Of a DNA stretch of 64,000 nt, positions 1 to 8,895 are shown piece by piece (positions within the stretch are counted from its first letter, which is position 1; each line of letters begins with the position of its first letter). The DNA is from Massilia phyllostachyos (GTDB lineage: Bacteria; Pseudomonadota; Gammaproteobacteria; Burkholderiales; Burkholderiaceae_D), in the NCBI RefSeq assembly GCF_021044825.1, contig NZ_JAJNOC010000004.1, positions 124,001 through 188,000 on the forward strand. The letters are read 5' to 3'. Under the pieces are notes generated by a model. It did not search any database. It worked only from the letters and a program-made list of their open reading frames with translations, and was not told the origin of the DNA. The position numbers and the translations under genes are program-made.

Positions 1-1
1 G

Positions 2-325
2 ACCGAGCGCGACGATACGCCGTTCTGGAATGACTGCCGCACGATGTCGATTCCGGATTCCCTGCGCGAAGCGATGGACCTGTTCCGCTACGACGGCCGC
101 TACTTCCGCAACGGCGAGGATTTCTTTGCGCTGCCGAGCTGGGTGCAGGTGATGCTGGGGCAGCGCATCGTGCCGCAAAGCTATCACCCCATCGTCGACG
201 AGATGCCGGAAGACAAACTCGTCGAACACGTCGAGGGCATCCGCACGCAACTCGCGCGCGCCGTGTCCACCATGCCGACCCATCAGGAATGGATCGACCG
301 TTACTGGAAAGCGAGCGCGCCATGA
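2..325 (+). CDS. Flavin-dependent tryptophan-halogenase family protein, C-terminal part only
   Basis: The reading frame is open from base 2, so this is the 3' end of a longer gene. About 107 codons are visible. The segment with PFWNDCR, the FRYDGRYF stretch and the late SWVQVMLGQ stretch are typical of the C-terminal region of PrnA-like flavin-dependent halogenases. The FAD-binding GxGxxG and WxWxIP motifs would lie outside the window. Its stop overlaps the next start (ATGATG at 322-327), so it is probably co-transcribed with the beta-mannosidase. Halogenase-like genes of this family are often found in TonB-receptor carbohydrate loci, where their substrate is usually unknown. Family assignment is fairly sure; true halogenase activity cannot be judged from this fragment. 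Confidence 0.8.
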   Translation, partial: TERDDTPFWNDCRTMSIPDSLREAMDLFRYDGRYFRNGEDFFALPSWVQVMLGQRIVPQSYHPIVDEMPEDKLVEHVEGIRTQLARAVSTMPTHQEWIDRYWKASAP

Positions 326-2958
326 TGCTGAGATCTTTCTCGCGACTGCTGCTGGGCGCCGTGCTGGTGCTGGCCACGGCCTCCGCCATGGCCGCCGCCC
401 CCGGCCAGATTCCCCTCGACAGGGGCTGGAGCTTCCGCATCCTGCCGGGCAGTGCCCAGGCCGGCGCGCATCCGGAAGCGGCGCCGTGGCGGGCGGCGAC
501 GGTGCCCGGCACGGTGCATACCGATCTGTTCGCGCACAAGGTCATTGCCGACCCGTATGTCGGCGCGCCGGAGGCCGGCCTGCAATGGATCGGGCTGGCG
601 GACTGGGAATACCAGACGAAGTTCGACGCGCCGCGCGACGTGCTCGGGCGGGCGCGCAGCGACCTGGTCTTCAATGGCCTGGATACCTATGCCGAAGTCT
701 GGCTCAATGGCGAGCAACTGCTCAAAGCCGACAATGCCCACCGCACCTGGCGCCTGCCGGTGCAGGGCAAGCTGCGTGCGAAATCCAACGAGCTGCGCAT
801 CGTGTTCCGCTCGCCGATCGCGACCCTGCTGCCGGGCGTTCAAGCGATGCCGCACAAGATCGCGGGCAATTACCCTTCGCCGTATGGGGATGAGCCGAAG
901 GATGCGATGACGGGCAATTTCGCGCGCAAGCCGGCCTATCACTACGGCTGGGACTGGGGGCCGCGTTATGTCACCGCCGGCATCTCGAAACCGGTCGTGC
1001 TGCAGAGCTGGGATGCGGTCCGCATCGACGATCTGCAATTGCGCCAGGACCATGTTGACGCGGCGCGTGCGGATCTGGCGGCGGTTGCCTCGCTGGACGC
1101 GGTGCGCGACGGCGCGGCGCAATTGCGCCTGTGGCAGACGGCCCCGGGCGGCAAGCGCACGCTGGTGGCGCAGCAGCGAGCCACCCTGCGCGCCGGCATG
1201 AACCGCATCGACATGCCGGTGCAGGTCACGCAACCGCAGCGCTGGTTCCCGGCGGGCTATGGCGGCCAGCCCCTGTACCGCTACGAGCTGGAAGTAGACG
1301 ATGGCAAGGCGACGCTGGCGAAGGCCGCCGCGCGTACCGGCCTGCGCAGTGTCGAACTGCGCCGCGACCCCGACGCCAAGGGCAAGAGTTTCTATTTCCT
1401 CGTCAACGGCATCCCGGTCTTCGCCAAGGGCGCGAACACCATCCCCTTCGACATGTTCCAGCCGCGCATCACGAAGGCGCAATTGCGCCGCGTGATGGAA
1501 TCGGCGCGCGACGCCAACATGAACATGCTGCGCAGCTGGGGCGGCGGCTATTACGAAAACGACGATTTCTTCGAACTGGCCGACGAGCTCGGTCTGATGG
1601 TGTGGCAGGACTTCATGTTCGGCGGCGGCATGCAGCCGGCCTATGACGATGCCTTCCGCGCCAGCGTGGTGCTGGAAGCGCGCGACCAGGTGCGGCGCCT
1701 GCGCAACCATCCGAGCGTGGTCCTTTGGTGCGGCAATAACGAGGAAGAGATCGCCTGGAAATACTGGGGCCACGGCAAGGACCTGAAGCAGGCCGACCCC
1801 GAGTTCGCCGATAAGGTGTGGAAGGGTTATGTCCAGCTCTTCGGCGGCGACCTGCGCCAGGTGGTGGCGGAGGAGGGCGGCGGCATCGGCTACTGGTCCA
1901 GCTCGCCTGGCGACGACCTGGCCGAGGTCGCCAACACCCCGGCCAGCGGCGACATGCATTACTGGGAAGTGTGGGGCAACCCGGCGCATCCGGTGACCAA
2001 GTACCTGGAAATCACGCCGCGCTTCATGTCCGAGTACGGCCTGCAGGCCTGGCCGGTGCAGCGCACCGTGGACGCTTTCGCGACCCGCGCGGAGCAGGGC
2101 GTGGCCACGCCGGTCATCGAAGCGCACCAGAAGTTCCTGGCCGGTAAAGGCAACGAGCGCCTGCTGAAATACGTGAAGGAAGAATTCGGCGAGCCGCAGG
2201 ACTTCGGCCGCTTCATCTACCTGAGCCAGGTGATGCAGGCCGAGGGCATCGAGCTGGCCGCGCTGCACCACCGCGCCAGCCGGCCCTTCACCATGGGGTC
2301 CCTGTACTGGCAGCTGAACGACGTCTGGCCGGGCGCCTCCTGGTCGAGCATCGACTGGTTCGGACGCTGGAAGGCGCTGCAGTTCCACGCGCGCCGCTTC
2401 TTCGCGCCGGTGACGGTGTCGGCGCTACGCGACGCCGGCGGCAAGACCCGGGTCCACCTGCTCAACGACCGCGTGCATCCCGTGCGCGGCGAACTGCGCC
2501 TGCGCGTGATGACCCTCGATGGCGCCGTGCTGCGCGACGAACGCAAGCCGGTGGAGCTGGCGCCGCTGTCGTCCACCCAGATGGGCGATTACGTCGATAC
2601 CGACCTGCTCGGCCGCGCCGACCCGGCTGCCACCGTCGCCGTGTTCGAACTGCGCGCCGAGGGCGAGCCGGCGGCGCGCAAGGTGGTGTACTTCAAGCCG
2701 GCCAAGGACATGGCCTGGCTCGAAGCAGGCCTGCGGGCGAACTGGGGGCGCGAGGGCGGGGCGTATGTGCTCGAGCTGCAGGCGGCCAGCCTGGTGCGCG
2801 GCCTCTGGGTCGACGCGGGCGAGGCCGAGGTCTCCGACAACGCGCTGACCCTGTTGCCGGGCGAGCGGGTCAGGCTGCGCGTGACGTCGAAGGCCGGCCT
2901 GGCGACCCTGCAGCGCAGCCTGAAGCTCCAGACCCTGACAAAAGACATTGCCAACTAA
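322..2958 (+). CDS. Exported beta-mannosidase, glycoside hydrolase family 2
   Basis: Predicted to remove terminal beta-mannose, for example the Man-beta-1,4-GlcNAc linkage of N-glycan cores. The 878-residue length fits bacterial GH2 beta-mannosidases. The start at 322 (ATGATG overlapping the previous stop) gives a signal peptide with a hydrophobic stretch ending near AMAAAPGQ. An upstream ATG at 289 in the same frame would add 11 polar residues ahead of the signal and is disfavoured. The sugar-binding and Ig-like GH2 domains come first. In the TIM barrel the acid/base Glu is in WCGNNEEE (about E474) and the nucleophile Glu in MSEYG (about E571). Its neighbours (AGE isomerase, kinase, GH92) support a mannose substrate. 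Confidence 0.9.
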   Translation: MMLRSFSRLLLGAVLVLATASAMAAAPGQIPLDRGWSFRILPGSAQAGAHPEAAPWRAATVPGTVHTDLFAHKVIADPYVGAPEAGLQWIGLADWEYQTKFDAPRDVLGRARSDLVFNGLDTYAEVWLNGEQLLKADNAHRTWRLPVQGKLRAKSNELRIVFRSPIATLLPGVQAMPHKIAGNYPSPYGDEPKDAMTGNFARKPAYHYGWDWGPRYVTAGISKPVVLQSWDAVRIDDLQLRQDHVDAARADLAAVASLDAVRDGAAQLRLWQTAPGGKRTLVAQQRATLRAGMNRIDMPVQVTQPQRWFPAGYGGQPLYRYELEVDDGKATLAKAAARTGLRSVELRRDPDAKGKSFYFLVNGIPVFAKGANTIPFDMFQPRITKAQLRRVMESARDANMNMLRSWGGGYYENDDFFELADELGLMVWQDFMFGGGMQPAYDDAFRASVVLEARDQVRRLRNHPSVVLWCGNNEEEIAWKYWGHGKDLKQADPEFADKVWKGYVQLFGGDLRQVVAEEGGGIGYWSSSPGDDLAEVANTPASGDMHYWEVWGNPAHPVTKYLEITPRFMSEYGLQAWPVQRTVDAFATRAEQGVATPVIEAHQKFLAGKGNERLLKYVKEEFGEPQDFGRFIYLSQVMQAEGIELAALHHRASRPFTMGSLYWQLNDVWPGASWSSIDWFGRWKALQFHARRFFAPVTVSALRDAGGKTRVHLLNDRVHPVRGELRLRVMTLDGAVLRDERKPVELAPLSSTQMGDYVDTDLLGRADPAATVAVFELRAEGEPAARKVVYFKPAKDMAWLEAGLRANWGREGGAYVLELQAASLVRGLWVDAGEAEVSDNALTLLPGERVRLRVTSKAGLATLQRSLKLQTLTKDIAN

Positions 2959-3013
2959 CAAAAGTTTGTTTACTAAAAAGAAGCTAAAAACTCGGCCGTT
3001 TGCGTGGCGCCGG

Positions 3014-3043
3014 TTGACGCTGCCAAAACGCGGCTGATATAAA
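3014..3043 (+). promoter_or_regulatory. Sigma-70-type promoter for the LacI-led sugar operon
   Basis: TTGACG at 3014-3019 and TATAAA at 3038-3043 are separated by 18 bases. Transcription would start near 3050, giving a leader of about 100-150 bases. Nothing comparable is seen before the following genes, whose starts overlap or nearly touch, so this may drive the whole sugar operon. Confidence 0.6.
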
Positions 3044-3047
3044 AACG

Positions 3048-3092
3048 TCTAGTAGCTAGAGTGGCGGAACTGTCCCGAAGGCAGTTCCGCCA
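3048..3092 (+). promoter_or_regulatory. Two adjacent inverted repeats at the start of the LacI transcript
   Basis: TCTAG-TAG-CTAGA (3048-3060) sits on the predicted transcription start and could be an operator. Directly after it, an 11-base arm at 3062-3072 (TGGCGGAACTG) pairs perfectly with 3082-3092 across a 9-base loop. No run of T follows, so a simple terminator is unlikely. A repressor site or an RNA hairpin that protects or controls the leader are both possible. Confidence 0.5.
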
Positions 3093-3146
3093 GATACAAG
3101 AAAACGCCGCAGCAAGCGTTTATTAAAACAAGGACTGGAGACCTTC

Positions 3147-3200
3147 ATGCACGTTACGACGCTGCATGGCTGGCCGCAGCATATGCGGGGTCAGCCATGA
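3147..3200 (+). CDS. Candidate 17-residue leader peptide coupled to the LacI gene
   Basis: A short frame, MHVTTLHGWPQHMRGQP, starts at 3147 after a good ribosome-binding site (AAGGACTGGAG, GGAG at 3137-3140). It ends in TGA at 3198-3200, and that stop overlaps the LacI start ATG (3197-3199). The LacI start itself has only a weak site (GGGG at 3187-3190). Translation of the regulator may therefore depend on ribosomes finishing this peptide. The peptide has three histidines but no long run of one amino acid. Whether it is conserved cannot be judged from one genome. Confidence 0.45.
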   Translation: MHVTTLHGWPQHMRGQP

Positions 3201-4183
3201 GCCAGGTCACCCTGCGCGACATCGCGGAAAACACCGGCCTCTCGATCGGCACGGTCTCGCGCGCGCTGAAGAACCAGGCCGGCATGACCGAAGTCACGCG
3301 CGACAAGGTGCGCGAAGCCGCCCTGCGCCTCGGTTACGATTTCTCGCAGCTGAAGAAGGGCCGGATCCGCCGCATCGCCTTCCTGCTGCACAGCCAGCAC
3401 AACACCCTGGCGTCGAGCCCCTTCTTCTCGCCCGTGCTGCACGGAGCCGAGGAAGCCTGCCGCCGCGAAGGCATCGCGCTCTCCTTCATCGCGGTCGGCC
3501 CGGCCGAACCGGTGCTGGGCCAGATCCGCCTGCACCAGCCGGACGCCATCATCTGCGCCGGTTTCTTCGAACCCGAAGTGCTGGCCGCGCTGCAGCAGGT
3601 CGGCAAACCCATGGTGCTGGTCGACATGCACCGGCGCGGCTTCACCTCGGTGAATCCGGACCACCTGCGCGGCGGCTATCTCGCCACCCAGCACCTGCTG
3701 CGCACCGGCAGGAAGCGCATCGCCATGCTCTCCGGTTCGCTGGCCCACTACAGCATCCAGCAGCGCAACCGGGGCTTCCGCCAGGCCCTGTTCGACGCCA
3801 AGGTCCACGCCGACCCGGACCTGGAAGTCATCGTGCCCGCGATGGGCGAGGGCGACGAGGCGGTGGCCGAAGCCATGCGCAGCCTGCTGGCCTTGCCGAA
3901 GCCGGCCGACGCGGTGTTCTGCTACAACGACAGCACCGCGCTGGCCGCGATGAAGTTCTGCCTGGGCGAAGGCATGAAGGTCCCCTACGACATCGCGATC
4001 GTCGGCTTCGACGACATCGCCGCGGCGGCCGCCGCCATCCCGCCGCTGAGCACCGTCCGCGTCGACAAGGAGGCGCTGGGCCGCGCCGGGGTCGAGCTGC
4101 TGCTGCACAAGCCGGACGAACAGCCCTCCCAGATTACCGTGCCGGTCGAGATGATCGTGCGCGAGAGCAGTTACGACGATTAG
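3197..4183 (+). CDS. LacI-family transcriptional regulator
   Basis: A DNA-binding repressor of the LacI/GalR family, 328 residues, the usual size. The N-terminal helix-turn-helix and hinge helix are visible (VTLRDIAENTGLSIGTVSRA, about residues 4-23), followed by a periplasmic-binding-protein-like sugar domain with the late YNDSTALAAM and GFDDI stretches. Position and family suggest that it controls the surrounding mannose-glycan genes and releases DNA when a sugar or sugar phosphate binds. The effector is unknown. The gene is first in a run with tight spacing (25 bases to the next start). Its own start overlaps the stop of a short upstream frame. The inverted repeat at 3048-3060 is a plausible autoregulatory site. 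Confidence 0.9.
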   Translation: MSQVTLRDIAENTGLSIGTVSRALKNQAGMTEVTRDKVREAALRLGYDFSQLKKGRIRRIAFLLHSQHNTLASSPFFSPVLHGAEEACRREGIALSFIAVGPAEPVLGQIRLHQPDAIICAGFFEPEVLAALQQVGKPMVLVDMHRRGFTSVNPDHLRGGYLATQHLLRTGRKRIAMLSGSLAHYSIQQRNRGFRQALFDAKVHADPDLEVIVPAMGEGDEAVAEAMRSLLALPKPADAVFCYNDSTALAAMKFCLGEGMKVPYDIAIVGFDDIAAAAAAIPPLSTVRVDKEALGRAGVELLLHKPDEQPSQITVPVEMIVRESSYDD

Positions 4184-4207
4184 TCCTTCCCTGACCAACA
4201 CGACCAT

Positions 4208-5422
4208 ATGACCACTCTCCCGAACTTCCGCAGCCCGGACGTCCTGCTCGACCACGCGCGCCACACGATGCGCTTCTACCATCCGCGCGCGATCGACCCC
4301 GCGGGCGGCATGTACCAGTACTTCAAGGACGACGGCGCGGTCTACGACGCCAGCCACCGCCACCTGGTGAGCAGCACCCGCTTCGTGTTCACCTACGCGA
4401 TGGCCTACCGCCACTTCCAGGACCCGGCCTACCTGGACGGCCTGAAGCACGCGCTGCGCTTCCTGCGCGAAGCGCACCGCGCCCCGGACGGCGACGGCTA
4501 TGCCTGGATGCTCGACGGCGGCAAGATCGAAGACGGCACCCAGCACGCCTACGGCGAAGCCTTCGTGCTGCTGGCCTACTCGCACGCCGTCATGGCCGGC
4601 CTGGAAGAAGCGCGTCCCTGGATCGACGAGGCCTTCGAGCTGATGGAGCGCCGCTTCTGGAACGAGGCCGACGGCCTGTATGCGGACGAGGCGAGCCAGG
4701 ACTGGAGCACCTTGTCCACCTACCGCGGCCAGAACGCCAATATGCACTCGGTGGAAGCGCTGCTGGCAGCGCACCAGGCCACCGGCGACGCGCGCTACCT
4801 CGACCGCGCCTACATTGTCGCCTGGAACATCACCCAGCGCCAGGCCGGGCGCTGCGGTGGCCTGATCTGGGAACACTACGACCAGCAATGGCAGCCGGAC
4901 TGGAAGTTCAACATCGACGACCCGGAAAACCTGTTCCGCCCCTGGGGCTACCAGCCGGGCCACTTCACCGAATGGGCCAAGCTGCTCCTGCTGCTCGAGG
5001 CGCGTCTGGAAGGCGTGCCGGGCAAGGATGCCAGCTGGCTGCTGCCGACCGCCGAACGCCTGTTCAAGGTGGCGGTGGAGCAGGGCTGGGACAAGGAACA
5101 CGGCGGCCTGTGCTACTCGCTGGCGCCGACCCTGGAAATCTGCGACTGGCACAAGTACTTCTGGGTGCAGGCCGAAAGCGCCGCCGCCGCCGCCATGCTG
5201 GGCGAGCGCACCGGCAACGCCTTCTACTGGGAGTGGTACGACCGTATCTGGGCCTACAGCTGGACCCACATGGTCGACCACCAGTACGGCGCCTGGTACC
5301 GCATCCTCGACCGCGAGAACCGCAAGCTGAGCGACGAGAAGAGCCCGGCCGGCAAGGTCGACTACCACACCATGGGCGCCGTCTACGACATCGTCGCCGT
5401 GCTGCCGAAGAGCGCGGCATGA
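4208..5422 (+). CDS. AGE-family sugar epimerase/isomerase, probable mannose isomerase
   Basis: A 404-residue alpha/alpha-barrel protein of the N-acylglucosamine 2-epimerase superfamily, with typical stretches such as FYHPRAIDPAGGMY, FVFTYAMAY, DGTQHAYGEAF, NANMHSVEALLAAH and WWE/FHKYFW-like aromatic segments. In this superfamily, members near YihS and bacterial D-mannose isomerases convert free mannose to fructose; others act on GlcNAc or cellobiose. A sugar kinase gene that overlaps its stop codon and flanking mannosidases favour mannose to fructose, a route that bypasses mannose phosphorylation. No signal peptide, so cytoplasmic. The exact substrate is inferred from context. Confidence 0.85.
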   Translation: MTTLPNFRSPDVLLDHARHTMRFYHPRAIDPAGGMYQYFKDDGAVYDASHRHLVSSTRFVFTYAMAYRHFQDPAYLDGLKHALRFLREAHRAPDGDGYAWMLDGGKIEDGTQHAYGEAFVLLAYSHAVMAGLEEARPWIDEAFELMERRFWNEADGLYADEASQDWSTLSTYRGQNANMHSVEALLAAHQATGDARYLDRAYIVAWNITQRQAGRCGGLIWEHYDQQWQPDWKFNIDDPENLFRPWGYQPGHFTEWAKLLLLLEARLEGVPGKDASWLLPTAERLFKVAVEQGWDKEHGGLCYSLAPTLEICDWHKYFWVQAESAAAAAMLGERTGNAFYWEWYDRIWAYSWTHMVDHQYGAWYRILDRENRKLSDEKSPAGKVDYHTMGAVYDIVAVLPKSAA

Positions 5423-6342
5423 ACGACGCGCCCGTGATGCTGTGCGCCGGCGAGGCGCTCACCGACATGATCGACCAGGGCAACGATACCTGGGTCGCCC
5501 GCGTGGGCGGTTCGACCTGGAACGTGGCGCGCGCCCTGGCCGGCCTGGGCGAGAAGACGGCCTTCGCCGGCGCCATCAGCCAGGACCGCTTCGGCGACGC
5601 CCTGTGGGCCGCCAGCGAGGCGGTCGGCCTGGACCTGCGCCTGCTGCAGCGCTTTCCCCGTTCGCCGCTGCTGGCGATCGTGGAAAAGAGCGAGCCGCCG
5701 CACTACTTCTTCATCGGCGACGACAGCGCCGACCTGCATTTCGATCCTTCGCAATATCCGGATGGGTGGGCCGACGGCCTGCAGTGGGCCCACTTCGGCG
5801 GCATCAGCCTGGCGCGCCAGCCGCTGGCAAGCACCCTGGTGGCGCTGGCGCAGCGGCTGAAGGCGCAGGGCGTGTCGATCAGCTTCGACCCGAACTACCG
5901 CAACCTGATGGACGAGCGCTATACGCCGACCCTGGAGAGCATGGCGGCGATCGCCGACGTGATCAAGGTGTCGGACGACGACCTGCGCGGCCTGTTCCCG
6001 GGCCTGGGCGTGGACGAAGCCTTCGCCCGCCTGCGCGCCATGAATCCGGCGGCCTTGTTCCTGCTGACCCGTGGCGGCCAGGGCGCGAGCCTGTTCCGCG
6101 GCGAGGAGCGCGCCCACGCGCTGGCGCCGAAAGTCACCGTGGTCGACACCGTCGGCGCGGGCGACGCCAGCATCGCCGGCCTGCTGCATTCCCTGACGCG
6201 CCAGCCGGCGCGCAGCCTGCAATCCCACCTGCACGCCGCGCTGGCGGCGGGTTCCGCCGCCTGCCTGCAGGCCGGCGCCACGCCACCGACGCCTGCGTCG
6301 ATGCACCAATTGTTCGAACTGCTCGAAGGAGAAGTATCGTGA
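5419..6342 (+). CDS. PfkB-family carbohydrate kinase, probable fructokinase
   Basis: A 307-residue ribokinase-like enzyme. The N-terminal GG motif is seen in ARVGGSTWNVARALAGLG, and the ATP/anion-hole signature is VDTVGAGDASIAGLL near residue 245, with the catalytic Asp in GAGD. Bacterial fructokinases have this size and the opening LCAGEALTDMI. It would phosphorylate the fructose produced by the preceding isomerase to fructose-6-phosphate. Its start (5419) overlaps the isomerase stop by 4 bases and its stop overlaps the GH92 start, which indicates translational coupling. Fructose as the substrate is inferred from the neighbours; other ketoses cannot be excluded. Confidence 0.85.
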   Translation: MNDAPVMLCAGEALTDMIDQGNDTWVARVGGSTWNVARALAGLGEKTAFAGAISQDRFGDALWAASEAVGLDLRLLQRFPRSPLLAIVEKSEPPHYFFIGDDSADLHFDPSQYPDGWADGLQWAHFGGISLARQPLASTLVALAQRLKAQGVSISFDPNYRNLMDERYTPTLESMAAIADVIKVSDDDLRGLFPGLGVDEAFARLRAMNPAALFLLTRGGQGASLFRGEERAHALAPKVTVVDTVGAGDASIAGLLHSLTRQPARSLQSHLHAALAAGSAACLQAGATPPTPASMHQLFELLEGEVS

Positions 6343-8753
6343 TGCGTCAGATTCAATTTGTCCCGGCCTTCGGCCTCGCCCTGGCGGTGATCGCGCTGCC
6401 GCTGTCGGCCGCCACCGCCAACACCACGCCGGTCAACACCTTCATCGGCACCCAGGATGAAGGCAACACCTTCCCCGGCGCCTCGGCCCCCTTCGGCAAG
6501 ATCCAGGTCAGCCCGATCGCCGACCACTACGCCGGCTACCGCTACAGCGACAAGCGCATCCGCGGCTTCGGCCACTCCTTCGTGTCCGGCGCCGGCTGCT
6601 GGGAGCAGGGCGGCCAGCTGTCGGTGCTGCCGGTCACCGGCACCATCAAGCCGGGCGGCGATTTCGACACCAGCAAACCGGGCAGCTTCGACCACAAGAA
6701 GTACGCCGCCGAATACACCCACGACGGCGAAGTCGGCCAGGCCGGCTACTACAAGGTGAAGCTCACCAGCTACGGCGGCATCACGGCCGAATCGACCGCG
6801 CTGACCCGCGCCGCCGCCGAGCGCTACACCTTCTCCGATAAAACCGCGACCGGCCACGTGCTGCTGAACCTGGGCCAGGCCAACGAACGCCACTCCGTCA
6901 TCGGCAGCCAGGTGAAAATCGTCGACGAGCGCAGCGTCGAAGGCCAGATCGTCACCCGCAGCTTCTGTGGTGGCGCCAAGTACACCACCTGGTTCCGCAT
7001 CACCTTCGACCAGCCTTTCGTGGCGAAGGGCATCTGGGACGACCGCGGCGGCTGGCCCGGCGTGGACGGCCCGAGCCAGAACGGCGAAGCCAAGCCACAC
7101 GGCGTGTGGCTCAGCTTCGACCTGAAGAACGGCAAGTCGGTTACCGCCGTCAGCGCGATCTCGCACGTCGACGCGGAAGGCGCGCGCATCAACCAGAAGG
7201 CCGACGGCGTGGTGAACGGCCAGCCGATCAGCTTCGATGCGATGAAGGCGAAATCGCAAGCCGAATGGCAGCGCGAGCTGTCCAGCGTTCGCATCGAAGG
7301 CGGGTCGATTGACGACCGCACCGTGTTCTACACGGCGCTGTACCACGCGCTGCTGCAGCCGATGACCGGCAACGACGCCGACGGCCGCTACCGCGGCTAC
7401 GACGACAAGATCCACACCGCCAAGGACTGGACCTACTACGAGTACTTCTCGCTGTGGGACACCTACCGCGCCCAGAACCAGCTGATCGCCCTGCTGCGTC
7501 CCGAACGCGCGCGCGACATCGCCAACTCGGTGCTCACCATCCGCGAACAGGGCGGCTGGCTGCCGCGCTGGGGCTATGCGAGCTTCGAGACCAACATCAT
7601 GACCGGCGACCCGGTGACCCCGTTCATGGTCGACCTGTGGCGCTACGGCGCGCTGAAGGGCCGCGAGCAGCAGGCTTGGACCGCGCTGCGCGAAAACGCT
7701 TTCGGCGTGCCGGCCTTCGGCATTCGTCCGCAAGGCCGTTCGGGCAACCCGAGCTACCTGCGCCAGGGCTTCGTGCAGTACGACCGCAGCTTCATCTCGA
7801 AGGGCATGGACACCGACCCGCACCACGGCGCATCCGCGACCCTGGAGTATGCGCTGGCCGACAGCGCGCTGGCCGTGATGGCGAAGAAGCTGGGCAAGAC
7901 CGCCGATGCCAAGGTGCTCGAACAGCGCGCCAGGAACTGGACCAAGATCTGGGACCCGAGCGTGGTCGACCAGCCGACCGGCCAGAAGGGCTTCCCGCGT
8001 CCGCGCCTGGAGGACGGCAGCTGGTTCGCGGACGTCGGCAGCGGCTTCGATCCGCGCGGCGACCACGGCTTCCATGAAGGCACCGCCTGGCAATACCAGT
8101 GGCTGGTGCAGCAGGACGTGCCGGGCCTGGCCGCGGCGATGGGCGGCGCCAAACAAGCATTGGGGCGCCTGGACCAGTTCTTCGATTATGATGCGGTGCT
8201 GGCGGACGCGAACGCGGTCCGTAAATCCTGGGTCGTGGGTCCGTACAGCTACTACGCCCAGTTCCGCTACAACCCGAACAACGAGCCCGACCTGCACGCG
8301 CCCTGGATGTACACCTTGATGGGCCAGCCGTGGAAGACCACCACGGTGCTGCGCGCGGCCGAGACCCTGTTCACCAACGGCGCCGGCGGCGTCACCGGCA
8401 ACGACGACCTGGGCACCATGTCGGCCTGGTACCTGTTCAGCGCCCTGGGCATCTACCCGGACACCCCGGGCAGCGGCCGCTTCCTGCTGCACGCGCCGCG
8501 CTTCGCCAGGGCCGAGATCGACCTGCCCCAAGGCCGCGTGCTGCGCATCGAAGCGCCGGGCGCCCAGCCGGGCCAGCGCCAGTTCGTCAAGTCGGTGAAC
8601 TATGCCGGCAAGCCGGTGCAGCGCGTGTGGCTGGATTGGGAGCAGCTGCAGCAGGCGGGCACGCTGCGGTACGGGCTGTCGGCGCAGCCGGATACGGCGG
8701 GCTGGGGGACGAAGGCGAAGGACTTGCCTAACCCTCCCGCTGGCGTGCAGTAA
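6342..8753 (+). CDS. Exported GH92 alpha-mannosidase
   Basis: Predicted calcium-dependent exo-alpha-mannosidase (803 residues; GH92 enzymes are about 750-800). The ATG at 6342 has a site GAAGGAG around 6325-6332. A GTG at 6339 in the same frame is an alternative. A signal peptide ends near LSAATAN. Family features are the N-terminal VNTFIGTQDEGNTFPGASAPFG stretch (here at about residues 28-49), the long SLWDTYRAQ segment, GFHEGTAWQYQW in the active-site region and the C-terminal GNDDLGTMSAW. It probably trims alpha-1,2- or related mannose from N-glycans or yeast mannan in the periplasm or outside. Linkage specificity cannot be read from sequence alone. Confidence 0.92.
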   Translation: MRQIQFVPAFGLALAVIALPLSAATANTTPVNTFIGTQDEGNTFPGASAPFGKIQVSPIADHYAGYRYSDKRIRGFGHSFVSGAGCWEQGGQLSVLPVTGTIKPGGDFDTSKPGSFDHKKYAAEYTHDGEVGQAGYYKVKLTSYGGITAESTALTRAAAERYTFSDKTATGHVLLNLGQANERHSVIGSQVKIVDERSVEGQIVTRSFCGGAKYTTWFRITFDQPFVAKGIWDDRGGWPGVDGPSQNGEAKPHGVWLSFDLKNGKSVTAVSAISHVDAEGARINQKADGVVNGQPISFDAMKAKSQAEWQRELSSVRIEGGSIDDRTVFYTALYHALLQPMTGNDADGRYRGYDDKIHTAKDWTYYEYFSLWDTYRAQNQLIALLRPERARDIANSVLTIREQGGWLPRWGYASFETNIMTGDPVTPFMVDLWRYGALKGREQQAWTALRENAFGVPAFGIRPQGRSGNPSYLRQGFVQYDRSFISKGMDTDPHHGASATLEYALADSALAVMAKKLGKTADAKVLEQRARNWTKIWDPSVVDQPTGQKGFPRPRLEDGSWFADVGSGFDPRGDHGFHEGTAWQYQWLVQQDVPGLAAAMGGAKQALGRLDQFFDYDAVLADANAVRKSWVVGPYSYYAQFRYNPNNEPDLHAPWMYTLMGQPWKTTTVLRAAETLFTNGAGGVTGNDDLGTMSAWYLFSALGIYPDTPGSGRFLLHAPRFARAEIDLPQGRVLRIEAPGAQPGQRQFVKSVNYAGKPVQRVWLDWEQLQQAGTLRYGLSAQPDTAGWGTKAKDLPNPPAGVQ

Positions 8754-8770
8754 GCGTTAGCCGCAAGACC

Positions 8771-8854
8771 GTCGCACCGGCGCAGGCCGGTGCCCAAGTT
8801 CTGCGTGCGTTGTCGAGATGCTTGACCTGGGTTCCGGCCTGCGCCGGAACGACG
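8771..8854. repeat. Inverted pair of REP-like elements
   Basis: Two copies of an imperfect palindrome face each other: 8771-8800 (core CCGGCGCAGGCCGG, followed by CCCAAG) and 8824-8854 (core CCGGCCTGCGCCGG, preceded by CCTGGGTT). The same element occurs as an inverted pair at 28675-28813. The DNA lies between GH92 and the transporter gene and could form a large cruciform or stabilise the upstream part of the mRNA. Confidence 0.75.
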
Positions 8855-8895
8855 TTTTGAAGCGAACTAAAAAAGACATTTTCAGGAGACCTCAC

